64,000 bases of DNA from Erythrobasidium yunnanense. Its lineage: Eukaryota; Basidiomycota; Cystobasidiomycetes; Erythrobasidiales; Erythrobasidiaceae. The translations under genes were made by a program, and so were the position numbers. Below, piece by piece: positions 53,301 through 63,475 of the stretch (position 1 is its first letter; the number at the start of each line of letters is the position of its first letter). The notes beneath the pieces were generated by a model. It had not been told where the DNA came from and did not search any database. It was given only the letters and a program-made list of their open reading frames with translations. The DNA lies in the NCBI GenBank assembly GCA_001600175.1, contig BCJC01000006.1:387968-451967 (forward strand), read 5' to 3'.

Positions 53301-54174
53301 TACCCGAGGTGGATGAGAGTGCGGTGCAGGACACTCAAGCGGGCAATAGATCGCTTGGCGTACCTGGCGCCTCCGCTTCAACAAGACCTGTCTTCAGCCC
53401 CTCTGCCAGTCATTTGGTAGCCAATTCACCTCAACCCATATCGGACAATCCTTCCCCATCCGTCGAAGCTCACTCTAAATCAGCCGACAACAAGCAGATA
53501 GACTATTTGAACGTTCGAGCTCATATGACCGATCCAGTTTCACCGGGTCCTATTCAGAGCCAGGAGATCCGGAGGGGTGACTCTCTAGATCCTCGTCTTC
53601 TTTCCAAAATGCAGCGCATGGACATCAATGTAATATCCCCAGCGTCAGCATCTGGAGTAGCTGATCAGCTCGCAGCCGGATCTTCCAATGCAAAAGCTGT
53701 TGAAGACGACGATGGAGTGGTCAGAAAGGACACTGCACTCAGTCCTGAGGAGCGCAATGCTCGCTTGGAGATCCTTGATAAAGAGGAGGAAGCAGCTCAC
53801 ATCGCAGCAGGCAAAGTCCCGGGCTTACAGGACATCGTCGAGCACGGCTCTTCCAAACCTTTCAAGGTGGAATGGGTGCGAGTGTAAGCTAAGAAATACC
53901 ATCTGCACTATATATATACGTAGCTGACTCTAACTCTACTATCGAAATCTGTAGTCAAAGACTGCCTTTCCACCGTACACGCCATCTACGCAACAGCTTC
54001 AACGGCAATCGCGAAGTCAAGATAAGTCGGGACGGCACAGAAATCGAGCCAAATGTTGGTGCTAGCCTCCTCGAACTCTTCTGGAAAGATCCAAACTTGG
54101 ATCTGGGTGCCTCCACTGCTTCTCGCGCCCCGCAACCCATCGCATCTCCAACCCCAGAGGTTCACGCTTTTTAA
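50371..54174 (+). CDS. RNA-binding protein with RRM and a split YTH domain
   Basis: Probable reader of N6-methyladenosine or of a specific RNA motif. Exons 50371-50656, 50721-51164, 51336-52897, 52955-53093, 53160-53883, 53955-54174; about 1,124 residues. The first 560 residues are low-complexity (His, Gln, Ser, Pro). An RRM-like domain lies at about 562-671 (PWALWVGNVPSDATHAELW, then SRSNCCFVNMAS). The YTH domain starts at about 757: FPKRYFIIKSHTEEDLHLSV, GIWATQ with a cage Trp near 780, AFRTSGSVFLIFGANKSGEF, FGYAKMASPI, SWMAR (likely second cage Trp). It resumes only after about 200 Ser/Asp-rich residues: FKVEWVRVQRLPFHRTRHLR, NGNREVKISRDGTEIEPNVG. Splice phases are consistent. Intron 51165-51335 is long for this genome (171 nt). 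Confidence 0.9.
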
Positions 54175-54680
54175 GAGATCAATCACTCTCTTTCGCAATT
54201 TTCGCTTTCTTATTCAGGCGAGGAGGTAACGTATACACGCAACCAACCTCCTCGACCTTTTTCGCAAAGCCCGACTCGACAGCCGAAATACACGCAACGG
54301 TGTTTGGTCGACGTTCTGCTTCTACACCTTCCGCAACATTTCTTCGTGCAGTCTTGCATACGCAGCCTTACTGTTACTAGCATTACAAGTTACCCTCGTT
54401 TGGTTCTATCGTTCGCATTAGTAGATCTGGCAGTTTCCGTTGTCGTTTTCCACAGATGTAGCACTCGAGATACATGCAGAGTAATCATCTTCTCCGACAT
54501 ATCATCCTCTATTGCTTTGCTTTGCCTTTGCTTCCGTATTTCCCGCCGGACGTCGCAATCTCGCGCAACACGCCCATGAAGAACCATAAGCTCACCATCT
54601 GAAGACTCGCAACAAGCTTGCCTACGTTACTTTATCGCGGGAAAATCGAAGTCGCCCCGTGACAGCCAATCTTTCGCGCA
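54175..54680. other. spacer between YTH and MYST genes
   Basis: Both flanking genes are on the plus strand, so this should hold the YTH 3' end and the MYST promoter. It is rich in short T/C tracts. A small upstream MYST exon could be hidden here, but I do not see one. Confidence 0.4.
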
Positions 54681-57658
54681 ATGGAAGATCGCATAGGGAA
54701 ATGGTTCAAGGTCAACTGGCGTGGAGCTCAACGTGCGTGCGACTGCTCGTTGCTCTAGTTTGTTCTTTGCTGAAGCGATCAAGCAGGAGTCGCGCTGGTG
54801 AAAGCATGGCGTGTAGACCCCGAAGACCCGAAAGCCGAAAAGCATATCTACTACTGTCACTGTGCTCCTTCTACATACTTACAAGGATTACATGACATTG
54901 ACTGATTCCTTGCCGTCATAGTTCATGGTACAGATAGCCGCCTAGACTCCTGGGTACCAGCTGTGGATGTCCTCTCCCAAAACAACGAGCCAAGCGCACC
55001 TCAAACAGCTAGTCCTGTATCAGGCTCTCCGGCCTCCATTGATGCTCTATCGAAGAAACGCAAACATAATGCTGATTTGCCGGCGGTGGGCTGAGTTTCT
55101 GACCTTAGTTGTAGGAGTTACGCTGAGGCTGTCGCACAGGCGGGCTACTCCTCTGCTAGTAATCCTACGACAGCTTTGCAGCCGAGAACGATCTCTACTG
55201 TGTACTTCGGGGATTATAGGCAAGTTTTACTCGAGGCAGGATCAGAAGCTTGCTAACCACAAGCCACAGGATGAAGGCCTGGTATCACTCGCCTTACCCC
55301 ATTGAGGATCTTCTTCGCGAAATGCCTCTCAATAAGGCGAAAGCGTCAACTCCCGCTCCTCCTCCCGCATCAGCGTCCACGGCAGCGTCTGCCTCAGCAA
55401 ATTCGACTAGCACAAAAGATAACAAATTGACAGGAATCCTCAAAAACACGGTGCCGCCAGCACCTGCGGCACAAATGCGGTCTGGACGGCCGCAGAGGAA
55501 AGCAGCTGCCCACGCGGTGGCACAATCCGAGCAGTGAGGCAACCTGCAGCAGGACTGCGATATCTTGATCTGACAGGCGATCCGATGTTTCTGATTAGGC
55601 GTACACGTGCATCCAAGCGGCTAAGCGGTGCGAGGTCTAGCGTAGAGCCACCTGGAACCGCACAATCAGCGCAGGTGATGCCTGAAATCGGCTCAAATGT
55701 AATTTCGCGTTCGGCAACTCCCTCCACACAGTCCCCACATGCGACTATTTCTAGAAATCTAGCCTGTAAGCTGCTCACTCATCATCTGGCGAGTTACAAG
55801 GCTGAACACGTGAAATGAGCAGCATCGAGCTCCACAAACGTTGCCGACAGTAATATTGCGACTCATAGATCGGGTTCGACTGCTGCGTCAGCATTGCCGC
55901 AAATACAGATACAAAGTGGACAAGAAGACACCCCTTCCCATTCTCCCCTTAGACTAAAGGGGGGCGGAAAGCGCAGGCGGCAGTCGTCTTCTCCACCACT
56001 TCCTCGTCTCACACCTTCTCCCGATGCAAATGATTGGATGTTCCGCAATCCGAACAATGGGCGATTGAAGAAGCCCTACAACCCCTTCGGCGATACTACC
56101 AGCGAGTCGAGTAGCGAGACTGAGGAAGAAGACTTTAAGCCCGGCGACAACAAAGGCGAGGGCTCGACTTCGACCTTAGTATCCCAGGCTCGAGGCGGAA
56201 ATCAAGCGCAGTCAGCTGTTCCGAGCATCTCGCAGCGGACTACAGCCACTCCTGCAGTTGAAGAAATAATGTACCCGCTGCCTGATGTTCCGCACACGTC
56301 GCAAGCACCGAAGGCCAGCACATCTGCGAATCCAGACCCTCAGGCAGCAAAACCGCCGAGACCCGCATCGAACGGGCAAGCAGAACCAACGATGATACCT
56401 GCGGCGAAGAAGAAGCAAGAACCCATCATAACAGATGCAACTCTATACGTATGCGAAGCTTGCTTCAAGTACTTTGTGCACGACGCAGCCTATGTACAGC
56501 ACAAGGTGAATCGGCATTTATACTGGATCCCGCACTCACTGAATCTGTATTCACACAAGGCCGTCTGCAAGTTCAAAGCACCGCCAGGAGAGGAGATCTA
56601 TAATTCGACAGTCCACTCAATGTGGGAAGTAGACGGGGCCAAAGCGAAGGTTTGTCGAGCCTCGATACTTACCGCTTATTCACACGCTGAGGCATCATAT
56701 GTGCAGCTCTATTGCCAGAATCTCTGCCTGTTTGGGAAGCTGTTTATCGACCATAAATATGTCTTCTTTGACACGGCACCTTTCCTTTTCTACATTATGA
56801 CGGAGCGCAGGCCAGGCTTCAATCACGTACTGGGCTTCTTCAGCAAGGAGAAGGTCTCGTACAATGACTACAACCTTGCATGTATAGTCACTGTCCCTCC
56901 TTACCAGAAGAATGGCTTCGGGCGCTTCATGATCGAATTCAGTACGCCTTTTCTGCTGAGTAGCGAAATAGTCAAAGCTGACATGGCTACGAACAGGCTA
57001 CGAACTTTCTGCTATGCAGGCCAACTCTAGACGAGCAGGGACTCCTGAACGTCCTCTCTCCGACCTGGGGTTGCGGACGTACCTTCAGTTCTGGACGGCT
57101 GTACTTGTCCGTTGGTTCAGGCTCATCTTCTACACGCGCAACGACCCGCGTCTTGCAGCTACTCTCACCGATACGAAAGAAGACCGCAGCCTCAAGGCAG
57201 CTGCTCAAGGACTATCGAAATCACAGACGGAAACTGCAAACGGCACCAGCAATCTTACATTACTCAATGGATTGCCAGCTAGGAGTAATGCAAGTCCTAC
57301 CAAGCAAAGCAAAGCAAAACAATTCCAAACGCGCTACTCCATCGCTGAGATCGCTAAGGCGACAAATCTCAGAGAGGACGATGTCGCATTCGCTCTGATT
57401 CACTCTGGTCTAGCCAAATTTCGAGCGGCTGCGCCTGCAGTAAGCGAACGCATTGCCGAGGACGAAGTCCGCGTAGAGGGTGCCAGCGGTGACGATCTTG
57501 AGCTTATCATTGCTCCTGGCCTTGTCGAAGATGTTGCCAAGCGTTTCAAGGTAGCAGATCCATTCATCCGATTCAACGGCTTCAAGATACCCAGTGCTAG
57601 ATTGCAGGAGCTCGTTACGGGCAAAAAGAGCTTAGAGACCGCAACGCAGCAGAAGTAG
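54681..57658 (+). CDS. MYST-family histone acetyltransferase with chromo-barrel and split catalytic domain
   Basis: Nuclear lysine acetyltransferase, about 821 residues. Exons 54681-54732, 54787-54855, 54922-55085, 55140-55219, 55270-55533, 55599-55765, 55823-56505, 56560-56649, 56707-56941, 56997-57658. A chromo-barrel (Tudor-knot) region lies at about 10-60 (GTDSRLDSWVPAVDVL). The MYST domain opens at about 110 (STVYFGDYRMKAWYHSPYPI) and is interrupted by some 330 disordered residues. It then continues LYVCEACFKYFVHD, CKFKAPPGEEIYN, LYCQNLCLFGKLFIDHKYVF with Lys540, NLACIVTVPPYQKNGFGRFM with Cys582, and SRRAGTPERPLSDLGL with Glu619. A C-terminal winged-helix part follows. Chromo-barrel and lack of PHD fingers suggest Esa1/Sas2-type, but it is divergent. 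Intron 55220-55269 is GC-AG. Confidence 0.9.
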
Positions 57659-57762
57659 ATGTCAAGATCGTGCGGGCTGGCACTTTCGCTTCATTCATGT
57701 CCATTATAGAAACTCTCTACAACAACAGATGGTCATTTCGTCGTTGCATTGCCGTATCTTAC

Positions 57763-60700
57763 TTACTTCTGTCGTCTCGGTCTATATACTGAGGAAACCC
57801 TGCTGAGAGTCTTGGCTAGTTCGGATGAACGAGGCTGAGTGTCTGACCCATGCCTCCTGGATATGGTAGCGAAGGAGGGGCTATCCGGAAGCTCTTCTGA
57901 AGGCTGGGTATTCTTTCGTCCAAAAGTACGCCATCTGGATGCTGGAGTCACTTCCGGACGGTCATTGTGTGACAGCTGTTCCAGCATGTGGGTAGCTTCG
58001 GCAGTCTGTGGGGACACCAGTATCGCGGATGCTGAACCGTCTGAACTCAAAGATCTTTCAATAGATGCCAGGCTGCTGCGCCTGGACGAGCGATCTTGGG
58101 GGGAGCTGTTCGCATAGAATGAATCGGTTGAAGACCGGGAAGGCGATGTTGCGAGGTATCCGCGGACCGTGGACTGCGACACTTGCGATGTTGACTTTTG
58201 AAACTAATCAGCCCGGCTTCTAATACTTGCAACATGAGAGGGCACTCACTGAGCTTTTCGCTCGACGGAGAGTACGTGGAGACTGCGCATCACCTAAGGG
58301 CTCACTCTGCATGCGCTCGTGTCCAAAGCGTGGCAGGGCTTCCAAAACATCCTCAGAGGCCGGCTTCGTGCCAGACTGGTGATTCGGCGACTTTACGCTA
58401 GAGGGCAAAGCCAAGGCTGCCAAACTCGATCGACTTTGATGCGTTCCGAGAGTCAGACTTCTGCGAATTGAGCCACTTTTGTGCTCAGAATCTGTACGTC
58501 TTCCAGGCGCAGGCGATTCTTGAGGCTGTCCGTTGTTTTCCCTACTTTGTGTAGAACGCGCGAGCGTTAAGAACAGCTCTGTCAGGTTGCGAATTTGCTC
58601 GTTCGATGTCCGATGACAGGCATTAGCGCTTCTTTCCAGGCGAGCGATAAGCATTTCACGCCCAGGCTGCCGTGCATGCGCAATTGTGCTTTCGTTGTCG
58701 GACGCTAGTTCTTGCTCGATTCGTTCATTAATAAGTTGGTCTACCATTTCTCTCGACGTCAATAACATGCGACCAGCAGTCGCGACTACGCTTGTCGCTA
58801 AAGCGGATATGCTGGCAGAGGTGGGGTCCATGCCTTGTTGCTTACTGAATGCCTCAAGTGCCTGTGATCCGATGAAAGGTTCCTTAGCAAGCCATCGCAT
58901 CGGTGTGAGTGACAGAACTCACCTCGAGTAGCATGGCTTGATGCTGACCAACTTCCTTCTCGGCGTGCAGAGAAGGCGTAGCCATACGTGACCGAACATT
59001 CCGGGATGACAAGATTTGTTGTGCAGTCTGACTACGAGATATCGGTCTTGAAGTAGGCGTATATTGTCTAGTATCTACGGGATCATTCTCGACTGGAGTA
59101 TATTGGCGACCAGCGCGTGGTTGTATTGGATGATCGGAGCCTGCTCTCTCATGATTCGGCGTGGATGTAGTCGGCCTGCCGCTTACGCGTCTTTCTGAGT
59201 AGCTTGAATCTCTTTTATTCTCGGGTTGGTCTTCGCGACTTTTGCCAGAGTAAGAAGTGCCTGCACGGCTAGCCGGTCGTTCGCTTCGAGCGGACGTTGG
59301 GTTTCTTCGAAGTTCGTTGACTTCCTCCCACCACCCTTGCGAAGCGATTTGCATATCTCGTATAGATGCAGATGTTCGTGGACGATCAGACGCAATTGTA
59401 CGATATTTGTCTGGCGTTGCCATTTGTCGTTGATTGTTGGTAAAGACTGAGAGCTTGATTCAGCATTGATGTCACAGTAAGCGCTGATTGACTTACCATC
59501 ATGCCTTTCGCGCCCTGCCTCACTTCTCGCGCGTACAGCTGCCGCATTACCGGCATCTTGAGCGCTCAGCGTACGAGCTCGCACTCTTCCCAATACTTCT
59601 TTGAGGTCTGCACTGCTTTCGGTGCGCGACATTGTCCTGAGTCGGTCATTTGGCGGACTTTGTCGGCTTCTTGGCGAAGTTTGTGATCCCTGCATAGTGT
59701 GTGATTGTCTCTGCGAAGTAAAAGGCGTATGGGTCTCAGAGCCAGCAGAGGATCTGTCTCTTCGAAGGTAGTTGTTTGTGATAGCTTGCCGGCTGGCAGA
59801 GGCTACTGAGCGCCGATCAGGTGAATGCGAGTGTCGAAGTCTGCGCTGTTCATGGCGCGCGAAAGTTGAAGTTGACGAAGATTCGTTATTGGCTGTGCGG
59901 GGGAAGTCCCGCATCTGTCTTGGCGAAGGGAGGCCTGCAGCGTCGCTGATGCGATCGCTATATCGAGAGAGGGCAGTTTGCGATCGTCGAGGAAGTATCG
60001 ATGCGTGTTCTACTTGTCTTTCCCGCGAGTGATCGGCTGCATGGTCGATTTGCCTTCTTTCGACACCAGCTGAGCGGGGTGTATTTTGAGTATAGCGGTC
60101 GTGATGCATGCTGACCTGTGATCTGCGACGAGAGGGAGTGATGTCCTGCTCATCGGCATCTCGTGGCATGACAGGCGTTACAGGACGGTAATGATCCGCC
60201 TGATGCCGATCTCTGCTGGATGCTGAGTTGCGGGAAGCGCGTTCGCTGACCGGACCTCGGATTCTGCCTTGTCCAGGTTGTTCTGCTTCTTCATTTTTGC
60301 TGGGCAAGTCTAGGACCGATAGGGAATGTCGTACAGCTGGATACCTTGCTCTTTGGTGAGTTTCCGAGCGCTCTTGCCGCTGTTGGCGCTTTGTAGGTGA
60401 TGCAGATGGCGGTCGATAAGTCTCGTCCAGCGAAAGCCGGCTTTGCATCGCTGCATCATCCAGCAAACCTGATCTTTTTAAAGACTGTCTAGCAAACTCG
60501 CGATTCTCGCTGCCAGTCGAGCCGCTCGACTGTTTGCTCATACGAGAGCTACTTGGCCCTCCGTAGGTCTCTCTAGGCTGCTTGATCTCGATAGGACTGT
60601 TCCGAGAAGGGTAGCGCGAAGTCACATTGTCTGACAGGTTGACACTCCTCGGCGGCGTTTCACTGAGTATTTCTCCTTCCTCCAATTCTGGACTATGCCT

Positions 60701-62161
60701 TATGTCCCTTTTTGTTTGTCCACCATGCTGGCGAACAAGGCTCTCATCGTTTGTATGGTCAGGGTACCGGGCAGAATTGGCTGGAGATATAGGTGCCTCT
60801 ACCTCTCGTGCATGCACCGAGATGACACTGTTTCTGTTGGTGCGCGCAAAGGCTGTTTCTCCTGAGGGTCTAGCTCCTCCCGCAGGTGCGGGTGGAAACT
60901 GCATAGATCGCTTGATGACTGGTGAAGACTCTGAGCTAGCACTGCCTGAGTTAGACCGAGCTGACTGATACTGAGAGGGAGAGGCATGGGAGCTGGAGGA
61001 TGAGCTGGACTGGCGCCACATGGCCTGCGAATCGAGGGCATTGCCAGGTACCGTCAAGGAATCCTTCCGGCTAGGCTTCTTAGAGCTCGGCGACTCCATA
61101 TTGGTGTCTATGCTGTGATACGAGGAGTTGCCTGTTGGCGACTGTGCAGCTTGAGAGCTTTCCCGATACATCTGCAACGCACATTGTCTCAGCCCGCGCG
61201 AATGACATCTCGACCATGCCTGACTTACCCTTTGCCTTGTCTCCTCACTGATCCTACGGATCTTGCTGGCCGAAATTGATGGGGTCCTGCTTCCTGCTTC
61301 TGGCCCATCTTCCCTGGCTTTTCCCTTCAGGCTACTTGCTCTCGATAAAGTAGACCTGAAGCTACTACTTCGAGAGAGTACAGGCGATAGGGGACGTTCA
61401 CGCTCGGCAATATCGTTCGCTGTAGTATCGCCGTTGGTTCGCAGGTCAAGCGAACCTCGACCAAGCGAACCTCGACTATTACTTCTGCTTATGACCGGAC
61501 TTGCTCTTTGTATGACCTCTTTGGCTGCTAAAGGGCTAACAGAGCGCAAACGCGGTTCTCTTGCTGAAATATAGTCACCCCTGCTGTTGTCGAGCGATAG
61601 CCTCGGAGCCGGTGAAGGACTAGGTATAGCTGCTGACATGAGGTCCGTAGGGCTTCCTAACATTTGCTGTACCGCAGGTCGCGCAGTCTTGACTTCGTCG
61701 TCCGGCGAGCCAAGTGCAACTGTCCCGGTCAGCTGCATTTCGCGCAGGCTAGGCCTTGCATCTGATCTCTTCTGGGCGTAGGATCCTTTGATACTGCTAA
61801 TAGCTGGCGATTGCAGGCTGTTTGCGCTGCCTATGCTCCCCTTTTCGGATTCGCCTTTCGAGGTTGACGGAGGAGACGGTAGGCTTTCTTTCGCTATCCG
61901 CTGGGCACTACTGAGAGCGTGATGCGTATTACTGAAGCTGCGAAGTCCCAGAGTGACCGTAGAATACCCTGTCGCGCTGTTTGAGCTCGTGTTTCCCGTC
62001 ACCGTTCGTCGCAAGGGTGATTCATCTGCCGGATCTCGCTCGTCTACGCTATCGCTGCTCTCAGACAGTATAGAGAGTGATAGCGAAACATTGCTGGAAG
62101 ATGTAGACGAAGCGTTCGAAGTCGACGAGTGTCTGCTGTGCTGCGAAGGTCGCCCATTCAT
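57763..62161 (-). CDS. large Ser/Arg-rich disordered protein with a helical C-terminal third
   Basis: Function unknown; about 1,394 residues. Exons on the minus strand: 62161-61229, 61171-59497, 59446-58923, 58861-58250, 58203-57763. The first 850 residues are Ser/Arg/Pro-rich with many short SP and RxxS sites, probably phosphorylated. A more ordered region follows: LKEVLGRVRARTLSAQDAG, ASIRDMQIASQGWWEEVNEL and, after a second linker, ALEAFSKQQGMDPTSASISA, LLTSREMVDQLINERIEQEL and SNEQIRNLTELFLTLARS, which are helix-like. The tail is Ser-rich again. No kinase, membrane or DNA-binding motif is visible. Intron 61172-61228 is 57 nt with no stop, so its retention would keep frame. Convergent with the MYST gene, 104 bases between stops. 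Confidence 0.82.
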
Positions 62162-62612
62162 TGCGACTTCATGCCTTTCGCACAGGTATCATATGCTGGC
62201 TTTAATGTGGTATAGTTCTGAATTGAGCAGAGGAAAAGAAGCAAAAGCAGCTGACTTCTTCTGCGTCAGGTCGATATCGATAGGGGTGAGACCAGCAACG
62301 GGTGTCTGTCCCGTTCCACGCACGCAAACCTGCAGTTGCTAGCAAGATATACCTCTTGAAGACAATATGACCGTCAAGGCCTTAGCTGCGCGTCTGCAAG
62401 ATTGTCCCATTTATGCCCTCACACGCGTCCAGAATTTTCAGCAAGACGCTTTAGCCTCTTCATCTGCTGCCTGACGTCTCTTCTTCACCACTTAATGCTA
62501 ACAGTCTCTACCCTTATAACCATGCGCTGCTCCAGTCGAGCAGTCTTTCCAGTTACGGGCGCGGTTGAAATCGCAGGACTTCGAAAAAGTCGTGCATACT
62601 GCATATACTCTT
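62162..62612. other. divergent spacer, possible upstream exon of the next candidate
   Basis: Presumed promoter of the Ser-rich protein gene. Its right end (about 62573-62612) reads DFEKVVHTAYTL in the frame of the candidate at 62613, directly after a CGCAG acceptor-like site, so an upstream exon is possible. Confidence 0.4.
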
Positions 62613-62901
62613 ATGACTAATCCTATCGCGTCACATCAGGATGCAGCGTGCGTACAACTGCGGGCCAGCATAATGTACCGGCCAGAACAGCTCTCGCTCT
62701 CTCCAAGGCAACTTGGTGTACAGCAAAATACAAACACGAGGTCAGCTAGCTTGAATTGGCTAGTCGGGAGTACTTCTCTCTCTTAGGTACGCCCAGTCTT
62801 TTGCTGACCGATCTGACACTCTCCTCCGGGCTAAGAACCACAACAAAATCGCAAAAGACACGCTGTTTTCCTGGATCGCGCTATACGCACGCGAATGGTG
62901 A
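62613..62901 (+). CDS. possible small helical protein
   Basis: Unknown. Exons 62613-62740 and 62787-62901 joined through a 46-nt GT-AG intron give about 80 residues: MTNPIASHQDAACVQLRAS, then YAQSFADRSDTLLRAKNHNK and DTLFSWIALYAREW before the stop. The second exon is strongly helix-like. The frame is open upstream to about 62573, so the true start may be further left in another exon. The model is supported only by composition and matching phases. It may be part of a larger gene I cannot assemble. Confidence 0.4.
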
Positions 62902-63379
62902 ATGCTACGATACTAATGAGATAGATGCCTTACTCTTGCAGAGCAAGGCACAGCGGCCAATCATACGAGAGAGCAACTCTCAACGCGCTCGACTGGGATG
63001 CGAGATCTTCATATTCACGGACCACCATAGCGCGTCTGCGGGCCATATAAACAGGCATAAACAACCATAGGTGACGCGACCCATTTTGATCATGTGACGT
63101 TACCGCGAGAAAGTCATCTGTCCAAATCGCACCAAGCTGCATCGTTGGATGCTTCTGAATCGAGCTTTCTACGTATCTATACAATACTTCAGCTCGTATC
63201 CATGCCATATCAGGTTGTCCCTGAAGACGCGAAGGGCAAGTCGAGGCGACTTTATTTCTGGTTCCATCGTCTGATTGGGCAAGAACATGAGATCGCCGGA
63301 TCGTCGATGGGCATCTCGTTCATGCTAAGACGACATCGTGACGCGACTATCAAGCAAGCCTTATGACGTGTCTAACGAC
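62902..63379. other. spacer upstream of the KGG gene
   Basis: No convincing gene. A 90-codon frame at 63094-63366 (plus) and a 92-codon frame at 62930-63208 (minus) overlap each other and show no motif. The right side is promoter for the gene at 63476. Confidence 0.4.
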
Positions 63380-63385
63380 TATAAA
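63380..63385 (+). promoter_or_regulatory. TATA box of the KGG-repeat gene
   Basis: TATAAA lies 91 bases before the ATG at 63476 and is followed by a pyrimidine-rich leader (CTTTCTTCATATC). This is the spacing and layout expected for a strongly inducible fungal promoter. Inference from position and sequence only. Confidence 0.5.
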
Positions 63386-63475
63386 CAAGGACTTTCCGGA
63401 CGCCGTGTCTCTTTCCTTTCTTCATATCTAAAACATCTTCCCCACCTCACACAACACTCAAACAACTTATACACA

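Noticed and set aside
61441-61475. 15-base tandem repeat (AAGCGAACCTCGACC type)
   Set aside because: It is explained as coding for two copies of RGSL within the Ser/Arg-rich protein; there is no need for a separate element.
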